A DNA stretch of 64,000 nucleotides from Caldifarciminota bacterium UBA1063 (GCA_002316275.1 DCDE01000019.1:23043-87042); one strand, 5' to 3'. Numbered from the stretch's first letter, positions 27,036-36,157 are shown. The notes: generated from the letters alone by a model not told the origin. Program-made: numbers and translations.

Positions 27036-27951
27036 CAGATCATTAGAAGTCACATATGCGGGAATAAGGTTTTCTACACCGTTTTTACCAGCTTCAGGCA
27101 CCTTTGGTTATGGTTTTGAGCCCGCTAATTTTCGGGCTTTGGGCTGCTTTGGCGGACTCGTGACCAAGGGCATATCGTTTAAGCCAAGGCACGGAAATAA
27201 CCCACCCAGGGTAAGGGAAACACCTTGTGGAATGATAAATTCTGTGGGTCTTGAAAATCCTGGCCTTGATGTTTTCATTAGTAGGATCCTCCCGGAGATG
27301 AGAAATTCAGGTAAACCAATAATAGTAAATCTTGCGGGGCATAATGTAGAAGAATTTGCAATGATGATTGAAAGATTAAACGAATATGATGAAATCAAAG
27401 CGTATGAAATAAACATTTCCTGTCCCAATGTTGAAGAGGGAGGACTCGAGTTTTTCAAAGATGTAAAAATCCTTAAGAACCTCTTGGGTACTATTAAGAG
27501 ATATTCAACAAAAGTCAATGTTATCAAGATTCCACCCGATATCTTCAATTACAACGCGCTTATGGATATACTTCTTCAGGATGGTTTTACTCGTATCACA
27601 GTGGCTAATACTTATCCTGCAACCTTTGTTGACGTTGAGGAGATGCAATTCTATTTTGAAAGGAAGAACGGTGGACTTTCCGGATCTGCCATATATCCAA
27701 TCACGTTGAGGCTGGTTTACGAGTTAAAAAAAGATTATCATGAAGTTGAGATTATTGGATCAGGTGGGGTGTACAGTGCTGAAGTGGCGATTCAATACTT
27801 TCTCGCAGGTGCTTCTCTCGTAGAAATTGGGTCTGTGAACTTTGTTGATCCCAATATTGTATGTAAGATAAAGTCAGGGGTGGAACAGTATTTATTGCAA
27901 AAAGGCTTTAATTCCATAAGTCAGATTGTAGGCATGCTACTTCCGAAGTGA
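27019..27951 (+). CDS. pyrD: Dihydroorotate dehydrogenase, catalytic subunit (class 1B-like)
   Basis: A 310-residue FMN enzyme oxidising dihydroorotate to orotate in pyrimidine synthesis. The N-terminal PFLPASGTFGYG, the GLENPGLDVF segment, the active-site Cys in INISCPN (near residue 133, class 1 base), and the phosphate-binding GSGGVYSAEVA and GASLVEIGS motifs are visible. The Cys rather than Ser places it in class 1. Class 1B enzymes need an iron-sulfur PyrK subunit, and none is adjacent. The start is a TTG at 27019 overlapping the previous gene by 17 nt. Confidence 0.9.
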   Translation: MGKTTDRSLEVTYAGIRFSTPFLPASGTFGYGFEPANFRALGCFGGLVTKGISFKPRHGNNPPRVRETPCGMINSVGLENPGLDVFISRILPEMRNSGKPIIVNLAGHNVEEFAMMIERLNEYDEIKAYEINISCPNVEEGGLEFFKDVKILKNLLGTIKRYSTKVNVIKIPPDIFNYNALMDILLQDGFTRITVANTYPATFVDVEEMQFYFERKNGGLSGSAIYPITLRLVYELKKDYHEVEIIGSGGVYSAEVAIQYFLAGASLVEIGSVNFVDPNIVCKIKSGVEQYLLQKGFNSISQIVGMLLPK

Positions 27952-28099
27952 TCGGAATGTTATCAAAATGAGTATCACAAGTTGAAGTTTCTCTTGGCTC
28001 AGCAGCCTTTTGGGTTCATGTGACTTACTTGAAAGGTATTAGATACTTGTGAGAATATTCTCGGCGCCTCTGAAGTTACGTACAATTTAAGAGCGTTAA

Positions 28100-28128
28100 T
28101 TGACCGGTTGAAGCTCTACTATTATACT
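28100..28128 (+). promoter_or_regulatory. Sigma-70-type promoter of the saccharopine-dehydrogenase-like gene
   Basis: TTGACC (28100-28105), a 17-nt spacer and TATACT (28123-28128) precede a short leader with AAGGAGGT. This is one of the strongest promoters in the window. Confidence 0.75.
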
Positions 28129-28163
28129 TCCAACGTCATATAAAAGAAGGAGGTAGTAAGTGT

Positions 28164-29399
28164 ATGAAGGCGCTTATCTTCGGTGGAAGTGGTAAAATTG
28201 GTTCTGCGATTGCATGGGATCTGTCAAAGGATAAAGATATTGATGAGATTGGAATTGTTGGGAGGAATCAAAAAAAACTTGAAGAGGTAAAAAATTGGAT
28301 TGGGAGCGATAAGGTAAAGATTCGAATCCTTGATATAGATAATAAAACGGATACGATAAGTCTAATGAAACAATATGATGCTGCTGCTATTACCCTACCT
28401 GATCGTAGGTCAAGTTACAAGGTTGTTCAATATGCAATTGAAGCTGGATTGAATATCGTAGATGCTTTAGAGGAGTTTCATCGGACGCCGGACCCCTATG
28501 AGACTGAGGGATTAGAATTGCCCAAGGATGTGAGTCTCAGGGAATACGGGGAATGGCTTCATGAAAAGGCCGTGGAGAACGGCGTGACGTTTGTTGATGG
28601 AATGGGATTTGCACCTGGCTTAAGTAACATCACTGTCGGTGAGGGCATTAGAAAAATGGATGTTGCCGAGAAGGCAATCGCCAGGGTTGGTGGTATACCG
28701 TCAAAAGAGGCAGCCCAAAGGCATCCACTAAGATATATGATTACCTGGGCGTTTGAGCATGTGTTGAGAGAGTATATGATAAATGTTAACGTGATAAAGA
28801 ATGGAAAGGTGGTTGAGGTGCCCGCATCGACTGAATTGGAGGAATTTAGATTCAATAAATTTGGTAAGGATGAAGTATTAGAATGTGCAATTACCCCGGG
28901 TATGCCCAGTTTTCTGTTTACAAGGCCTTGGCTCAGGGAGTTTGCAGAGAAAACGGTAAGGTGGCCAGGACATTGGGAAGGGATACAAGTCTTAAAAGAA
29001 TGTGGCATGCTCGATATTGAGCCTGTTGATTTTGAAGGTAAAAAAATAAGCCCAAGAAAATTTCTATCAGCAGTACTCACTCCGAAACTCTTACCCAATG
29101 AAGGTGAAACTGATGTATGTGTAATGTACAATACTGTCGAGGGGAAGAAGGACGGGAGAAATATTAAAATTGAATACTCAATGTGGGAAGAGGCCAACAC
29201 AAAGAATAATATTTCGGCAATGATGAGGGTTACGGGTTTTCCAATTGCAATAACAACAAAGATGCTGCTTCTTGGCAAAATAAAAGAAACGGGCATTGTT
29301 GCACCTGAAGATGCTATAAAGGGCGATCTTTATAAAGAGTTCTTAAGAGAACTTAACAAAAGGGACATAAATATTTTAGAGGAGATTACCGAAGTTTAG
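28164..29399 (+). CDS. Saccharopine dehydrogenase family protein
   Basis: A 411-residue Rossmann-fold protein. GGSGKIGSAIA near the N-terminus binds NAD(P), and MGFAPGLSNI and the following alpha/beta domain match the saccharopine dehydrogenase/homospermidine synthase-like family. The exact substrate cannot be read from sequence; lysine, carboxynorspermidine or other amino-acid reductions are all known in this family. It is monocistronic with a strong promoter and an AAGGAGGT site 9 nt before the ATG, so it is probably well expressed. Confidence 0.8.
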   Translation: MKALIFGGSGKIGSAIAWDLSKDKDIDEIGIVGRNQKKLEEVKNWIGSDKVKIRILDIDNKTDTISLMKQYDAAAITLPDRRSSYKVVQYAIEAGLNIVDALEEFHRTPDPYETEGLELPKDVSLREYGEWLHEKAVENGVTFVDGMGFAPGLSNITVGEGIRKMDVAEKAIARVGGIPSKEAAQRHPLRYMITWAFEHVLREYMINVNVIKNGKVVEVPASTELEEFRFNKFGKDEVLECAITPGMPSFLFTRPWLREFAEKTVRWPGHWEGIQVLKECGMLDIEPVDFEGKKISPRKFLSAVLTPKLLPNEGETDVCVMYNTVEGKKDGRNIKIEYSMWEEANTKNNISAMMRVTGFPIAITTKMLLLGKIKETGIVAPEDAIKGDLYKEFLRELNKRDINILEEITEV

Positions 29400-29612
29400 A
29401 ATTTAACACAAAAATAGACATTTTCCTTGGCAGTGGCCTGTTTCAGAGGATATCTTAAGAGAAGTTTTAATGGATTATAAAAGTTCAAAGTGTGTATAAT
29501 TTAAACCTCTATAACTTAGCGTAGATCCTTAATTCAGTAGTCAGAATGAATAGTTATCTTTGTTACTGGGAAGAGAACCAAAGAATTTTTATGATTAATT
29601 TATTGTGTGAAC

Positions 29613-29641
29613 TTTACAGAGTACGTGTTATAGTTTACAAT
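29613..29641 (+). promoter_or_regulatory. Sigma-70-type promoter of the response regulator-DUF58 operon
   Basis: TTTACA (29613-29618), a 17-nt spacer and TACAAT (29636-29641) lie just upstream of a TAAGGAG ribosome site. The predicted leader is only about 15 nt. Confidence 0.6.
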
Positions 29642-29662
29642 TTTGATAACTAAGGAGAATTG

Positions 29663-30784
29663 ATGGAAGGCAGGGTTTTAATAGTTGATCCTGATGCTAG
29701 CCTGAGGAATAAGGTACAAGAAGTTCTAAGTGATTTGGGACTAACGGTTTATACTGCAGGTTCCTTTGATGAGGCTCATTCTTTTCTAAGTTTTTACAAG
29801 ATTGACCATATGATTATGGATCTAATATTGCCGGATAAGAACGGAATCGATTTACTGATTTATACGAAGCAGGTGAATCCGTCCATAAAGGTCTATGTGT
29901 ATACGGATGTTAAGGGCGCTACTATTGAGCGTTCGGTCTTAAAAAAGGGCGCTGATGCTTTTATCAACAAATCGGGGGATTTTCGTAAGGATTTTGACAA
30001 AATCTTCTTTGAGATTCCGCAGGAGAGTGTTTCTCAAGTGGAGCAAATTCAGGGGTTTAAAGGGACCGTTGCGGGTGTGGATATCATTGACATGGTCCAA
30101 GCCTTAGCCTTGATGGGTAAGAGCGTTCTTTTGAGTTGTAGGGATATCAAAACTTTCAAGGAAGGCATTATTGTATTTAAAAACGGTGAAATAGTTGATG
30201 CAAAATCAGGTTCAGAGAGGGGAAAAGAAGCTCTATTTGATATCCTAAGCTGGAAAGACGGTGTTTTTGAAACTAAGGCTTATTCGGAAGAACCACAGAG
30301 GACTATAAATGAGCCAGTAGAGCTTCTACTTCTAAACTTTGCGAGATTGAAAGATGAGGCTGAAGACAGGGAATCCAGAGTGGCTGAGCTGACGCTTGCT
30401 GATATTCTTAAATTTTTTCATGCTGAAATTCCGGGTTTTATAGGTTCTATGATTTTTGACTACGAAGATGGTGTGCCTATTGCTTATGAGACTATTCTTC
30501 AGGGAAAGACATTCCAGGCTTCAGCTGCTTTGTATGGGGGAATTATGAAGGCTGCTCAGGAAGCGATGGAGATTGTTACCGAGGGTAAAGAAAAGCGTGA
30601 CGAACTTTCCGAAATTATCATTTCAGACAAAAACGATCATGTGATGCTTTTTCCATTACCAGTAAATAATTTTGCTATATTTTTGTTGGTTTCAAGAGAT
30701 ACTTCGGTGCAGGAAGTAAGATCCGTAATACTTAAATATATCCCTGATGTCATTAAAGTCTTGAAAGAAAAGAAGATTTCCTGA
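29663..30784 (+). CDS. Response regulator with PATAN (DUF4388) and roadblock/LC7 domains
   Basis: A 373-residue cytoplasmic signalling protein. Residues 1-120 form a receiver domain with acidic residues Asp9/Asp11, phospho-acceptor Asp53 (IMDLILPDKNG) and the Lys in INKSGDF. About 130-235 is a PATAN/DUF4388 domain (TVAGVDIIDMVQALALMGKS, GIIVFKNGEIVDAKSG). From about 250 to the end is a roadblock/LC7-like domain (FIGSMIFDYEDGVPIA, AALYGGIMKAAQEA), usually found in regulators of small GTPases. There is no DNA-binding domain. The ATG at 29663 has GGAG at 5 nt. It is followed 1 bp later by a DUF58 gene, suggesting phospho-control of that system. Confidence 0.82.
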   Translation: MEGRVLIVDPDASLRNKVQEVLSDLGLTVYTAGSFDEAHSFLSFYKIDHMIMDLILPDKNGIDLLIYTKQVNPSIKVYVYTDVKGATIERSVLKKGADAFINKSGDFRKDFDKIFFEIPQESVSQVEQIQGFKGTVAGVDIIDMVQALALMGKSVLLSCRDIKTFKEGIIVFKNGEIVDAKSGSERGKEALFDILSWKDGVFETKAYSEEPQRTINEPVELLLLNFARLKDEAEDRESRVAELTLADILKFFHAEIPGFIGSMIFDYEDGVPIAYETILQGKTFQASAALYGGIMKAAQEAMEIVTEGKEKRDELSEIIISDKNDHVMLFPLPVNNFAIFLLVSRDTSVQEVRSVILKYIPDVIKVLKEKKIS

Positions 30785-30785
30785 A

Positions 30786-31637
30786 GTGTCATTTCCTTTT
30801 AATGTAGAGATTCTTGAATACCTGAGAAAAAGAGGGATTACAGTAGAAAAAATCCTTGAGGGTTATCTTCACGGTAAACATAGAAGTCCCTTTTTTGGTC
30901 ATAGCATGGAATTTAAAGATCTGAGGGTTTATGAAAAGGGTGATGATATAAAGTTCATTGATTGGAGACTTTACGGGCGCACGGAAAAGTATTTTGTAAG
31001 GAAATTTGAAGAGGAAACAAACATAAGAGTTTTTATCGTTCTTGATATATCTAAATCGATGTCCATAGATGGTAAAGGATCTATGGCTCGTGGTCTTGCT
31101 GCGATTTTTGCTTTCCTATCCTATCTTTCTCGGGATTCCTTTGGGCTTTTCCTTTTTAATAGTGGTGAAGTTTTTTTTGTTCCGCCTGCGATGACCTATT
31201 ACAATCTGCAAAATTTTCTGAAGTGCTTAGATACTTTTGATGATACCGGAAAAACCGATTTTCTAAATGCTATGCTGGATCTTGAAAAAAGGGTAAAAAA
31301 GAGGAGTCTCATCGTGGTTATTTCAGATTTTCTATTTGACCTTAACAATGTAAGGAAATTCATAAGGTTTTACAAGAGTAAAGGGAATGAGATAATGGCT
31401 TTACCTGTGATATCTTCAAGAGAGCTTAAGGAACTTACACCTGGATTTCTTCTTAAAGATGCTGAGTTTGGTGATGAATTAGTTGGATCTAAAGAAGTAG
31501 TTGAGGACTATGCAAGAATGCTCAGAGAACACTATGTTGATTTGAAGGAACTCTTTACTACCTATGGGATAAAGTTCAAAGAATTCCTTACCGATAAGGA
31601 TTTAAGTGTACAGATAAGGGAATTTTTAGAGTTATGA
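30786..31637 (+). CDS. DUF58 (von Willebrand A-like) protein
   Basis: A 283-residue DUF58 protein. The conserved RVYEKGDDIKFIDWRLYGRT segment precedes a VWA-like domain with a MIDAS-type VLDISKSM motif. Such proteins usually work with a MoxR AAA+ ATPase and membrane BatA/BatB partners in envelope stress or chaperone roles. Here no MoxR gene is adjacent; the response regulator lies upstream instead. Translation starts at a GTG 1 bp after the upstream stop, and the end overlaps the next gene by 4 nt. Confidence 0.88.
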   Translation: MSFPFNVEILEYLRKRGITVEKILEGYLHGKHRSPFFGHSMEFKDLRVYEKGDDIKFIDWRLYGRTEKYFVRKFEEETNIRVFIVLDISKSMSIDGKGSMARGLAAIFAFLSYLSRDSFGLFLFNSGEVFFVPPAMTYYNLQNFLKCLDTFDDTGKTDFLNAMLDLEKRVKKRSLIVVISDFLFDLNNVRKFIRFYKSKGNEIMALPVISSRELKELTPGFLLKDAEFGDELVGSKEVVEDYARMLREHYVDLKELFTTYGIKFKEFLTDKDLSVQIREFLEL

Positions 31638-33064
31638 CATTTCTCAATCCAGGTATTTTTGTGCTCCTTCCATTAGTATTTTTTCCCCTTCTTTCACTTT
31701 TTCTAAAGGCGAAGCCTTCCAAGGTTCGTATTGTATCGTGGCTACTACTTCAGAAAAAAAGCAGCATAGATAGAAAGAGGAAGATACATCGCAATTTACT
31801 GCTGCTCTTGAGATGCGTTATATTATTCTTGATTCTCTTATTTATTTCTAAGCCTGTACCCAAGAGATTGAGGTTTGACGAGATATGGGTGAAAGCTTCA
31901 CCTGCGACCCAGAGCAGGAGACCAGAGTTAGAGAGGTTTTCGAGGGCTGCATCAAGCTATTATGGGGAGAGGGTGAAATTCTTTGGAGGTGAACAGGAGC
32001 TGGAGGAGCAATTTGGAAGGAATTCACCAGGGCAAAGGTATTACATCGTCTCAAACTTTTCGAGCCCTGTGGTTGGTCTTAGTATAAAAGACACAGTTTT
32101 CTATGATACTCTGTCCATTAGAAATGCAGGAGTGAAGTTCGTTGACTATTCTGTTTTTTCAGATTCCTTTTACGTTTATGTGCAAAATTATAACCTTCAG
32201 GATTCCATTATTCGTGTGTCTTTAAGGGATAGTTCTCAGGATTTATGGAGTAGGGAGGTTTTGATACCGAAAGGAAGTATAGTGAAAGTTGGGGAGAGAT
32301 TGCCTCCAGAACACCATACTTTTGTATTTAGTATTTTAACCCATGATGATGTATTGTATGATAATCATGTGACAGTGATAAGACCCTTTCCCCAGTTGAA
32401 GTATCAAATTGTAGGCACGAATATATATTTAGAAGCCTTTTTTGATGAATTTGCAGCCGCTTCTTCAAAAGACGATGCAAAACTTCTTGTATCGGTTCGG
32501 AAGGTTCCAGTTCCAGGGCGCGCCACGCAAAAGGTTTTGGTTTTTACCGATAGGTTTGATGAGTCGTTAAAATTATTTGATGTACCAGAAGTGGAAATTG
32601 CGGGACCTTTAGAGATTGCTGGTTTAAATTTTTCAAAGGTTTTGCTTTTCCATGAAGGGGCGATTACAGATCTCCACACCCTTCTCAAAAATGCAACGTT
32701 CACTACTTCTGTAGAAGGAGTTTTGTATTACATTTTAGGTATTGTTCCTGATCCCGAGTATAACGATGCTGTCTATTCACCATACTTCTGGAGTTATATT
32801 CTGGACCTTGTAGGAGGCAGCCTTCCCGTGGCTTATACCGATGAAGGTGAGAAGGCTGGATATATCTCTCAGGATACTCTGTACCTCTTGGATACCTTAG
32901 AAGCTAACACTGCTAGGATTTTTGTTGATGGATTTGAATCGAACTGGATATCAAGACGAAATATAGTTAACACTATCAATTTGACGAAGTGTGTAATCCT
33001 TGGGCTATTGCTTCTTACAACGTTGCTTGAGGCGCATTTAAGCCGCAGATTTCTGACAGTCTAA
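31634..33064 (+). CDS. BatA-like membrane protein
   Basis: A 476-residue protein with the BatA N-terminal module: a hydrophobic helix (FLNPGIFVLLPLVFFPLLSL), a basic linker (RKRKIHRN), a second helix (LLLLLRCVILFLILLFIS), then a long soluble region and a C-terminal helix near 450-470. No clear MIDAS is seen in the middle. It probably anchors the DUF58 partner at the membrane. The start overlaps the DUF58 gene by 4 nt. It ends 1 bp before the convergent prfB stop. Confidence 0.78.
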   Translation: MTFLNPGIFVLLPLVFFPLLSLFLKAKPSKVRIVSWLLLQKKSSIDRKRKIHRNLLLLLRCVILFLILLFISKPVPKRLRFDEIWVKASPATQSRRPELERFSRAASSYYGERVKFFGGEQELEEQFGRNSPGQRYYIVSNFSSPVVGLSIKDTVFYDTLSIRNAGVKFVDYSVFSDSFYVYVQNYNLQDSIIRVSLRDSSQDLWSREVLIPKGSIVKVGERLPPEHHTFVFSILTHDDVLYDNHVTVIRPFPQLKYQIVGTNIYLEAFFDEFAAASSKDDAKLLVSVRKVPVPGRATQKVLVFTDRFDESLKLFDVPEVEIAGPLEIAGLNFSKVLLFHEGAITDLHTLLKNATFTTSVEGVLYYILGIVPDPEYNDAVYSPYFWSYILDLVGGSLPVAYTDEGEKAGYISQDTLYLLDTLEANTARIFVDGFESNWISRRNIVNTINLTKCVILGLLLLTTLLEAHLSRRFLTV

Positions 33065-33065
33065 C

Positions 33066-34148
33066 TTATTTTGTTTTTAGTAGTAAGTATTTTCTTATAA
33101 ATTCGTCAATTTCCCCGTTCAGCACCGCTTCGACGTTTGTTTCCTCATAATCGGTTCGGTGGTCTTTTACGAGCCTATAGGGATGCAGGATGTATGATCT
33201 AATCTGTCTCCCCCAGGCAATTTCAGATTTTTCCCTTTCAATATCTCCCAATTTTTCCATTTCTTGCTCTTTTAAATAATCGTATAACCTTGCCTTGAGG
33301 ATTCTCAACGCAGTAAGTTTATTCTGGTGCTGGGATCTCTCAGACTGGCAGGAAACGACTATGCCTGTCGGTATATGTGTAATTCTGACTGCAGTTTCAT
33401 TCTTCTGCATGTGTTGACCTCCGGGCCCCGATGATCTAAAAGTATCCATTTTAAGTTCGTCTTCAGATATATTTACTTCTACATCTTCTCTTTCAGGGTA
33501 TACAAAGACTGAAGCGAAGGAGGTGTGACGTCTTTTTGATGCATCGAAGGGGGAGATTCTTACAAGCCTGTGAATCCCACGTTCAGCTTTGAGCAGACCA
33601 TAGGCGAACTCCCCTTCAACAAGAATCGTTGCATCTTTAATGCCTGCATCGTCTCCTGGCTGAAGGTCAACAATCCGGTATTTGAAATTTCTTCTATCAA
33701 GGAATCGAGTGTACATCCTCAGCAGCATCTCTGCCCAGTCCTGTGATTCAGTCCCCCCTGCACCTGGGTGTATGGTGAGGATCGCATTTTTCCTATCTTC
33801 TGGCGCATTTAATACCGTTTTGACTTCCAACTCTTCTACTTCATTCTGAAGGAGCCTTTTCTCCTTTTCGAATTCCAAAAGAAATGCCTGTTCTTCGTCT
33901 TTCAAGGGTTCAAGTTCTGAAAGGTACTCAAATTTTTTTTCGATGGCATCAATCTCTTCAAGTTGCCTTTTGAGTGATGAGAGTTCTTGGAGTAGGACTT
34001 GCGACTTCTCCGGTGAAGCCCAAAATTCCGGGCTCTCCTCTGTTTTTTCGATTTCTTTAATTCTATCTTTAATTTTTTGTTCGCCAATAAATTTCTTGAG
34101 TTCTATGAATTTTTCATACGTCTCATTGAGTACAGGATCTTTGAACAT
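33066..34148 (-). CDS. prfB: Peptide chain release factor 2
   Basis: A 360-residue class I release factor for UAA/UGA codons. The codon-recognition SPF tripeptide is in RISPFDASKRR, and the catalytic GGQ is in SSGPGGQHMQKNETAVR. The N-terminal coiled coil is normal. The frame is open from the ATG, with no early in-frame stop, so the autoregulatory +1 frameshift of many prfB genes is absent. TATAAT (34158-34163) lies 9 nt before the ATG with no Shine-Dalgarno. It is divergent to the 34212 gene, with only 63 bp between the start codons. Confidence 0.96.
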   Translation of the reverse strand: MFKDPVLNETYEKFIELKKFIGEQKIKDRIKEIEKTEESPEFWASPEKSQVLLQELSSLKRQLEEIDAIEKKFEYLSELEPLKDEEQAFLLEFEKEKRLLQNEVEELEVKTVLNAPEDRKNAILTIHPGAGGTESQDWAEMLLRMYTRFLDRRNFKYRIVDLQPGDDAGIKDATILVEGEFAYGLLKAERGIHRLVRISPFDASKRRHTSFASVFVYPEREDVEVNISEDELKMDTFRSSGPGGQHMQKNETAVRITHIPTGIVVSCQSERSQHQNKLTALRILKARLYDYLKEQEMEKLGDIEREKSEIAWGRQIRSYILHPYRLVKDHRTDYEETNVEAVLNGEIDEFIRKYLLLKTK

Positions 34149-34157
34149 AACTTTTTA

Positions 34158-34202
34158 ATTATAAAGCGAGGGTTTCCTCCAATTTAACTCTTGCGTTATA
34201 AT
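34158..34202. promoter_or_regulatory. Divergent leaderless promoters with a shared inverted repeat
   Basis: TATAAT for prfB on the minus strand (34158-34163) and TATAAT for the plus-strand gene (34197-34202) each end 9 nt before their start codons. Between them is GAGG-4-CCTC (about 34168-34179), a symmetric site that could bind a regulator of both. -35 elements are weak on both sides. Confidence 0.5.
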
Positions 34203-34211
34203 ATTGAAGCG

Positions 34212-34895
34212 ATGAAATTTTCAAAGAAAATAGGAAGGTTCGAGTTAAATGTATCTTCATATTCATCGAAGAGCGAAATTGCACTGCTGTACGATAGGAC
34301 TGTGGTCAGAGAGACAGTGGTTTATGGAGAAGTAAAAGAAGATGATGTAAAACTGAAACCAGGTGGATATGACCTCCCCCTTCTCGTTACCTTTGAAGAA
34401 GAAGTGATAATTTCTCCAAATTTCAGGGAAATTCTCTTTGTGCCCATTCCTCCTTCAGCTGAAGTGATCATAAAGCAAGGTCCCGTTTACTTAAATTTTC
34501 ATTCAAGCCCTGAACCCCTTAAGAAGGGTTACAGAGCTCACTATTTCCCAGAGGACGATTTCTATTATGTAACTAACGTAAGACCTGACTTTAGTGCGTT
34601 CAGTGATTTTTTTTATCATGTTCCCATAAGGCTTAGGAGTCAGGAGAAGAAGATCGTAGCTCTGAAAAGTTTGCCTCTCGAAACCTTTCAGCTGGACTGG
34701 TTTTTGCACAAGAATCTGGTTGTTTCAGAAATTGTTGAATGTGTCGAAAGAGAAGATGGGCTCACTATCTATTATACAGGAAAATCATTTTTTGAGGAGA
34801 GCCTGGACATTGGCTCCGGTGAGGAAAATGCCCAGCTCCATGGAAGAAAAAGGCAGATGAAGAAGGATTTCGAGGCACCGGACTGGAGGTCGTGA
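34212..34895 (+). CDS. Hypothetical protein, operon head
   Basis: A 227-residue protein I do not recognise. It has no signal peptide or membrane helix and is rich in beta-prone stretches and aromatic residues (YRAHYFPEDDFYYV), with a charged C-terminus. The ATG at 34212 is placed 9 nt after TATAAT, so the in-frame TTG at 34191, inside the promoter, is not used. It begins a six-gene run with overlapping or abutting genes (membrane protein, rsmD, coaD, transglutaminase, epimerase). Confidence 0.65.
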   Translation: MKFSKKIGRFELNVSSYSSKSEIALLYDRTVVRETVVYGEVKEDDVKLKPGGYDLPLLVTFEEEVIISPNFREILFVPIPPSAEVIIKQGPVYLNFHSSPEPLKKGYRAHYFPEDDFYYVTNVRPDFSAFSDFFYHVPIRLRSQEKKIVALKSLPLETFQLDWFLHKNLVVSEIVECVEREDGLTIYYTGKSFFEESLDIGSGEENAQLHGRKRQMKKDFEAPDWRS

Positions 34896-34896
34896 A

Positions 34897-35625
34897 ATGC
34901 CGTGGACTTTGATAATAATGCTCATTATTGTACTAGTTTATCTCGTATACTGGTTCTTTATTGAACCTTTACTTGTAGAGAAATTCAGACTACTTAAAAA
35001 ATTCAGGTTTCACTTAGATGTATTCGTTACAACGGTTTTCCTTTGTACTGCGTTAGTTTTTGCTGGGATTCAATTCTGGATCGTTGCTCTTATTTTATCC
35101 TTGATTTCCGCCTCTATAATAGTCAGCATTTCATTCGTAAATACGAGAAAGGTCGAAGGGGAGGAACTTCCCGTTGACCTGAAGGAGAAGGATTTACTTT
35201 TGTGGGAGGGGGAGATTGTTGAAGTAAGGTCTACAGGTGGAGGTATAGTCAGAGCGATTTCTGAGGACGGCGCATGGTATATTCCATTAAAATTACTTCT
35301 TCAAAGGGGTTTTAAGAGGGTGAGGAAGGTCTTACCCAATAAAGTAGTCTTTTCGCTTTTTTTTCCAATAGAACTGTATATAAACCTTACTAGGAAATTG
35401 GAAGAATTTCTTAAAACATCGACAAATGTTTTAGTCTCTCCACCGTTCAAGATTGAATTTGTTTCTCTGGCGATTAATGAAGTTGAGATTAAAGTTACTT
35501 TCTTTACCGAAGATTTCAGATCTGAAAACCTATTCTGGGACGAGTTTTTTGCGTTCTTAGAAAAAGAGCAGTTAAGCATTAACAGGCTTGCGAAATATGG
35601 GGAGACTCAGTCTTACGGGTGGTGA
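34897..35625 (+). CDS. Membrane protein, unknown; faint MscS-like beta domain
   Basis: A 242-residue protein with about three hydrophobic segments in the first 85 residues, then a soluble domain. The stretch KDLLLWEGEIVEVRSTGGG followed by DGAWYIPLKLLL vaguely recalls the beta domain of MscS channels, but the pore helix signature is not evident and the match is weak. GGAGG lies 7 nt before the ATG. The gene starts 1 bp after the previous stop and its end overlaps rsmD by 29 nt. Confidence 0.6.
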   Translation: MPWTLIIMLIIVLVYLVYWFFIEPLLVEKFRLLKKFRFHLDVFVTTVFLCTALVFAGIQFWIVALILSLISASIIVSISFVNTRKVEGEELPVDLKEKDLLLWEGEIVEVRSTGGGIVRAISEDGAWYIPLKLLLQRGFKRVRKVLPNKVVFSLFFPIELYINLTRKLEEFLKTSTNVLVSPPFKIEFVSLAINEVEIKVTFFTEDFRSENLFWDEFFAFLEKEQLSINRLAKYGETQSYGW

Positions 35626-36157
35626 AAATAAAAGGAAGCGGCTAAAGGTTCCAAAGGGAATAAGACCTACAAGGGCGATAGTGAAGAGGTCTATTTTTGA
35701 CACCTTACGTGGAGCTGTAGAGGGGAGTGATGTGCTGGAAATTTTCGCTGGTTCAGGTGCCGTCGGTTTTGAGGCTCTGTCGAGGGGTGCGCATTCCTGC
35801 GTTTTTATAGAAAAGTCCAGGGATGGCTTATTAGCTATAATTGAAAATGTAAAGAGCATGGGACTTAGTGACAGGGTGAGGGTTATTAGAGGTGACTATG
35901 GACGTAAGTTAAATGACCTTATAAAAGAAGGGTACAGATTCGATCTGATTTTTGCAGACCCTCCTTATGATTTTAACGCCCATACGGATGTTTTCTCAAG
36001 GGTTTCCCAGCTTTTAAAGCCCGGCGGCATCTATATAGTTGAAGTGAGAAGCAAAACCATTTTACCTGATAAGGCAGATGGACTTGTTAAAGTAAAGGAG
36101 GTTAGCTTTGGACAGACCAAGATTGTATACTATAGCTTGTTATCCGGGGACCTTTGA
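35597..36157 (+). CDS. rsmD: 16S rRNA (guanine966-N2)-methyltransferase RsmD
   Basis: A 186-residue SAM-dependent methyltransferase. The N-terminal GGENKRKRLKVPKGIRPT matches the family, with the SAM-binding LEIFAGSGAVGFEALSRGA and the catalytic DPPYDF. It modifies G966 in 16S rRNA during 30S assembly. I prefer the ATG at 35597 over the TTG nine bases upstream. Its 3' end overlaps coaD by 50 nt, a common rsmD-coaD pairing. Confidence 0.92.
   Translation: MGRLSLTGGENKRKRLKVPKGIRPTRAIVKRSIFDTLRGAVEGSDVLEIFAGSGAVGFEALSRGAHSCVFIEKSRDGLLAIIENVKSMGLSDRVRVIRGDYGRKLNDLIKEGYRFDLIFADPPYDFNAHTDVFSRVSQLLKPGGIYIVEVRSKTILPDKADGLVKVKEVSFGQTKIVYYSLLSGDL

Noticed and set aside
28030..28140. Helix-turn-helix-like fragment (LGASEVTYNLRALIDRL) before the saccharopine-dehydrogenase-like gene
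   Set aside because: It resembles a Fis-type HTH, but is too short, has no start, and overlaps a strong promoter; it could be chance or a very decayed remnant.
28559..29296. 245-codon antisense open frame
   Set aside because: It is antisense to the saccharopine-dehydrogenase-like gene, low-complexity in Ser/Phe, with no family match or ribosome site.
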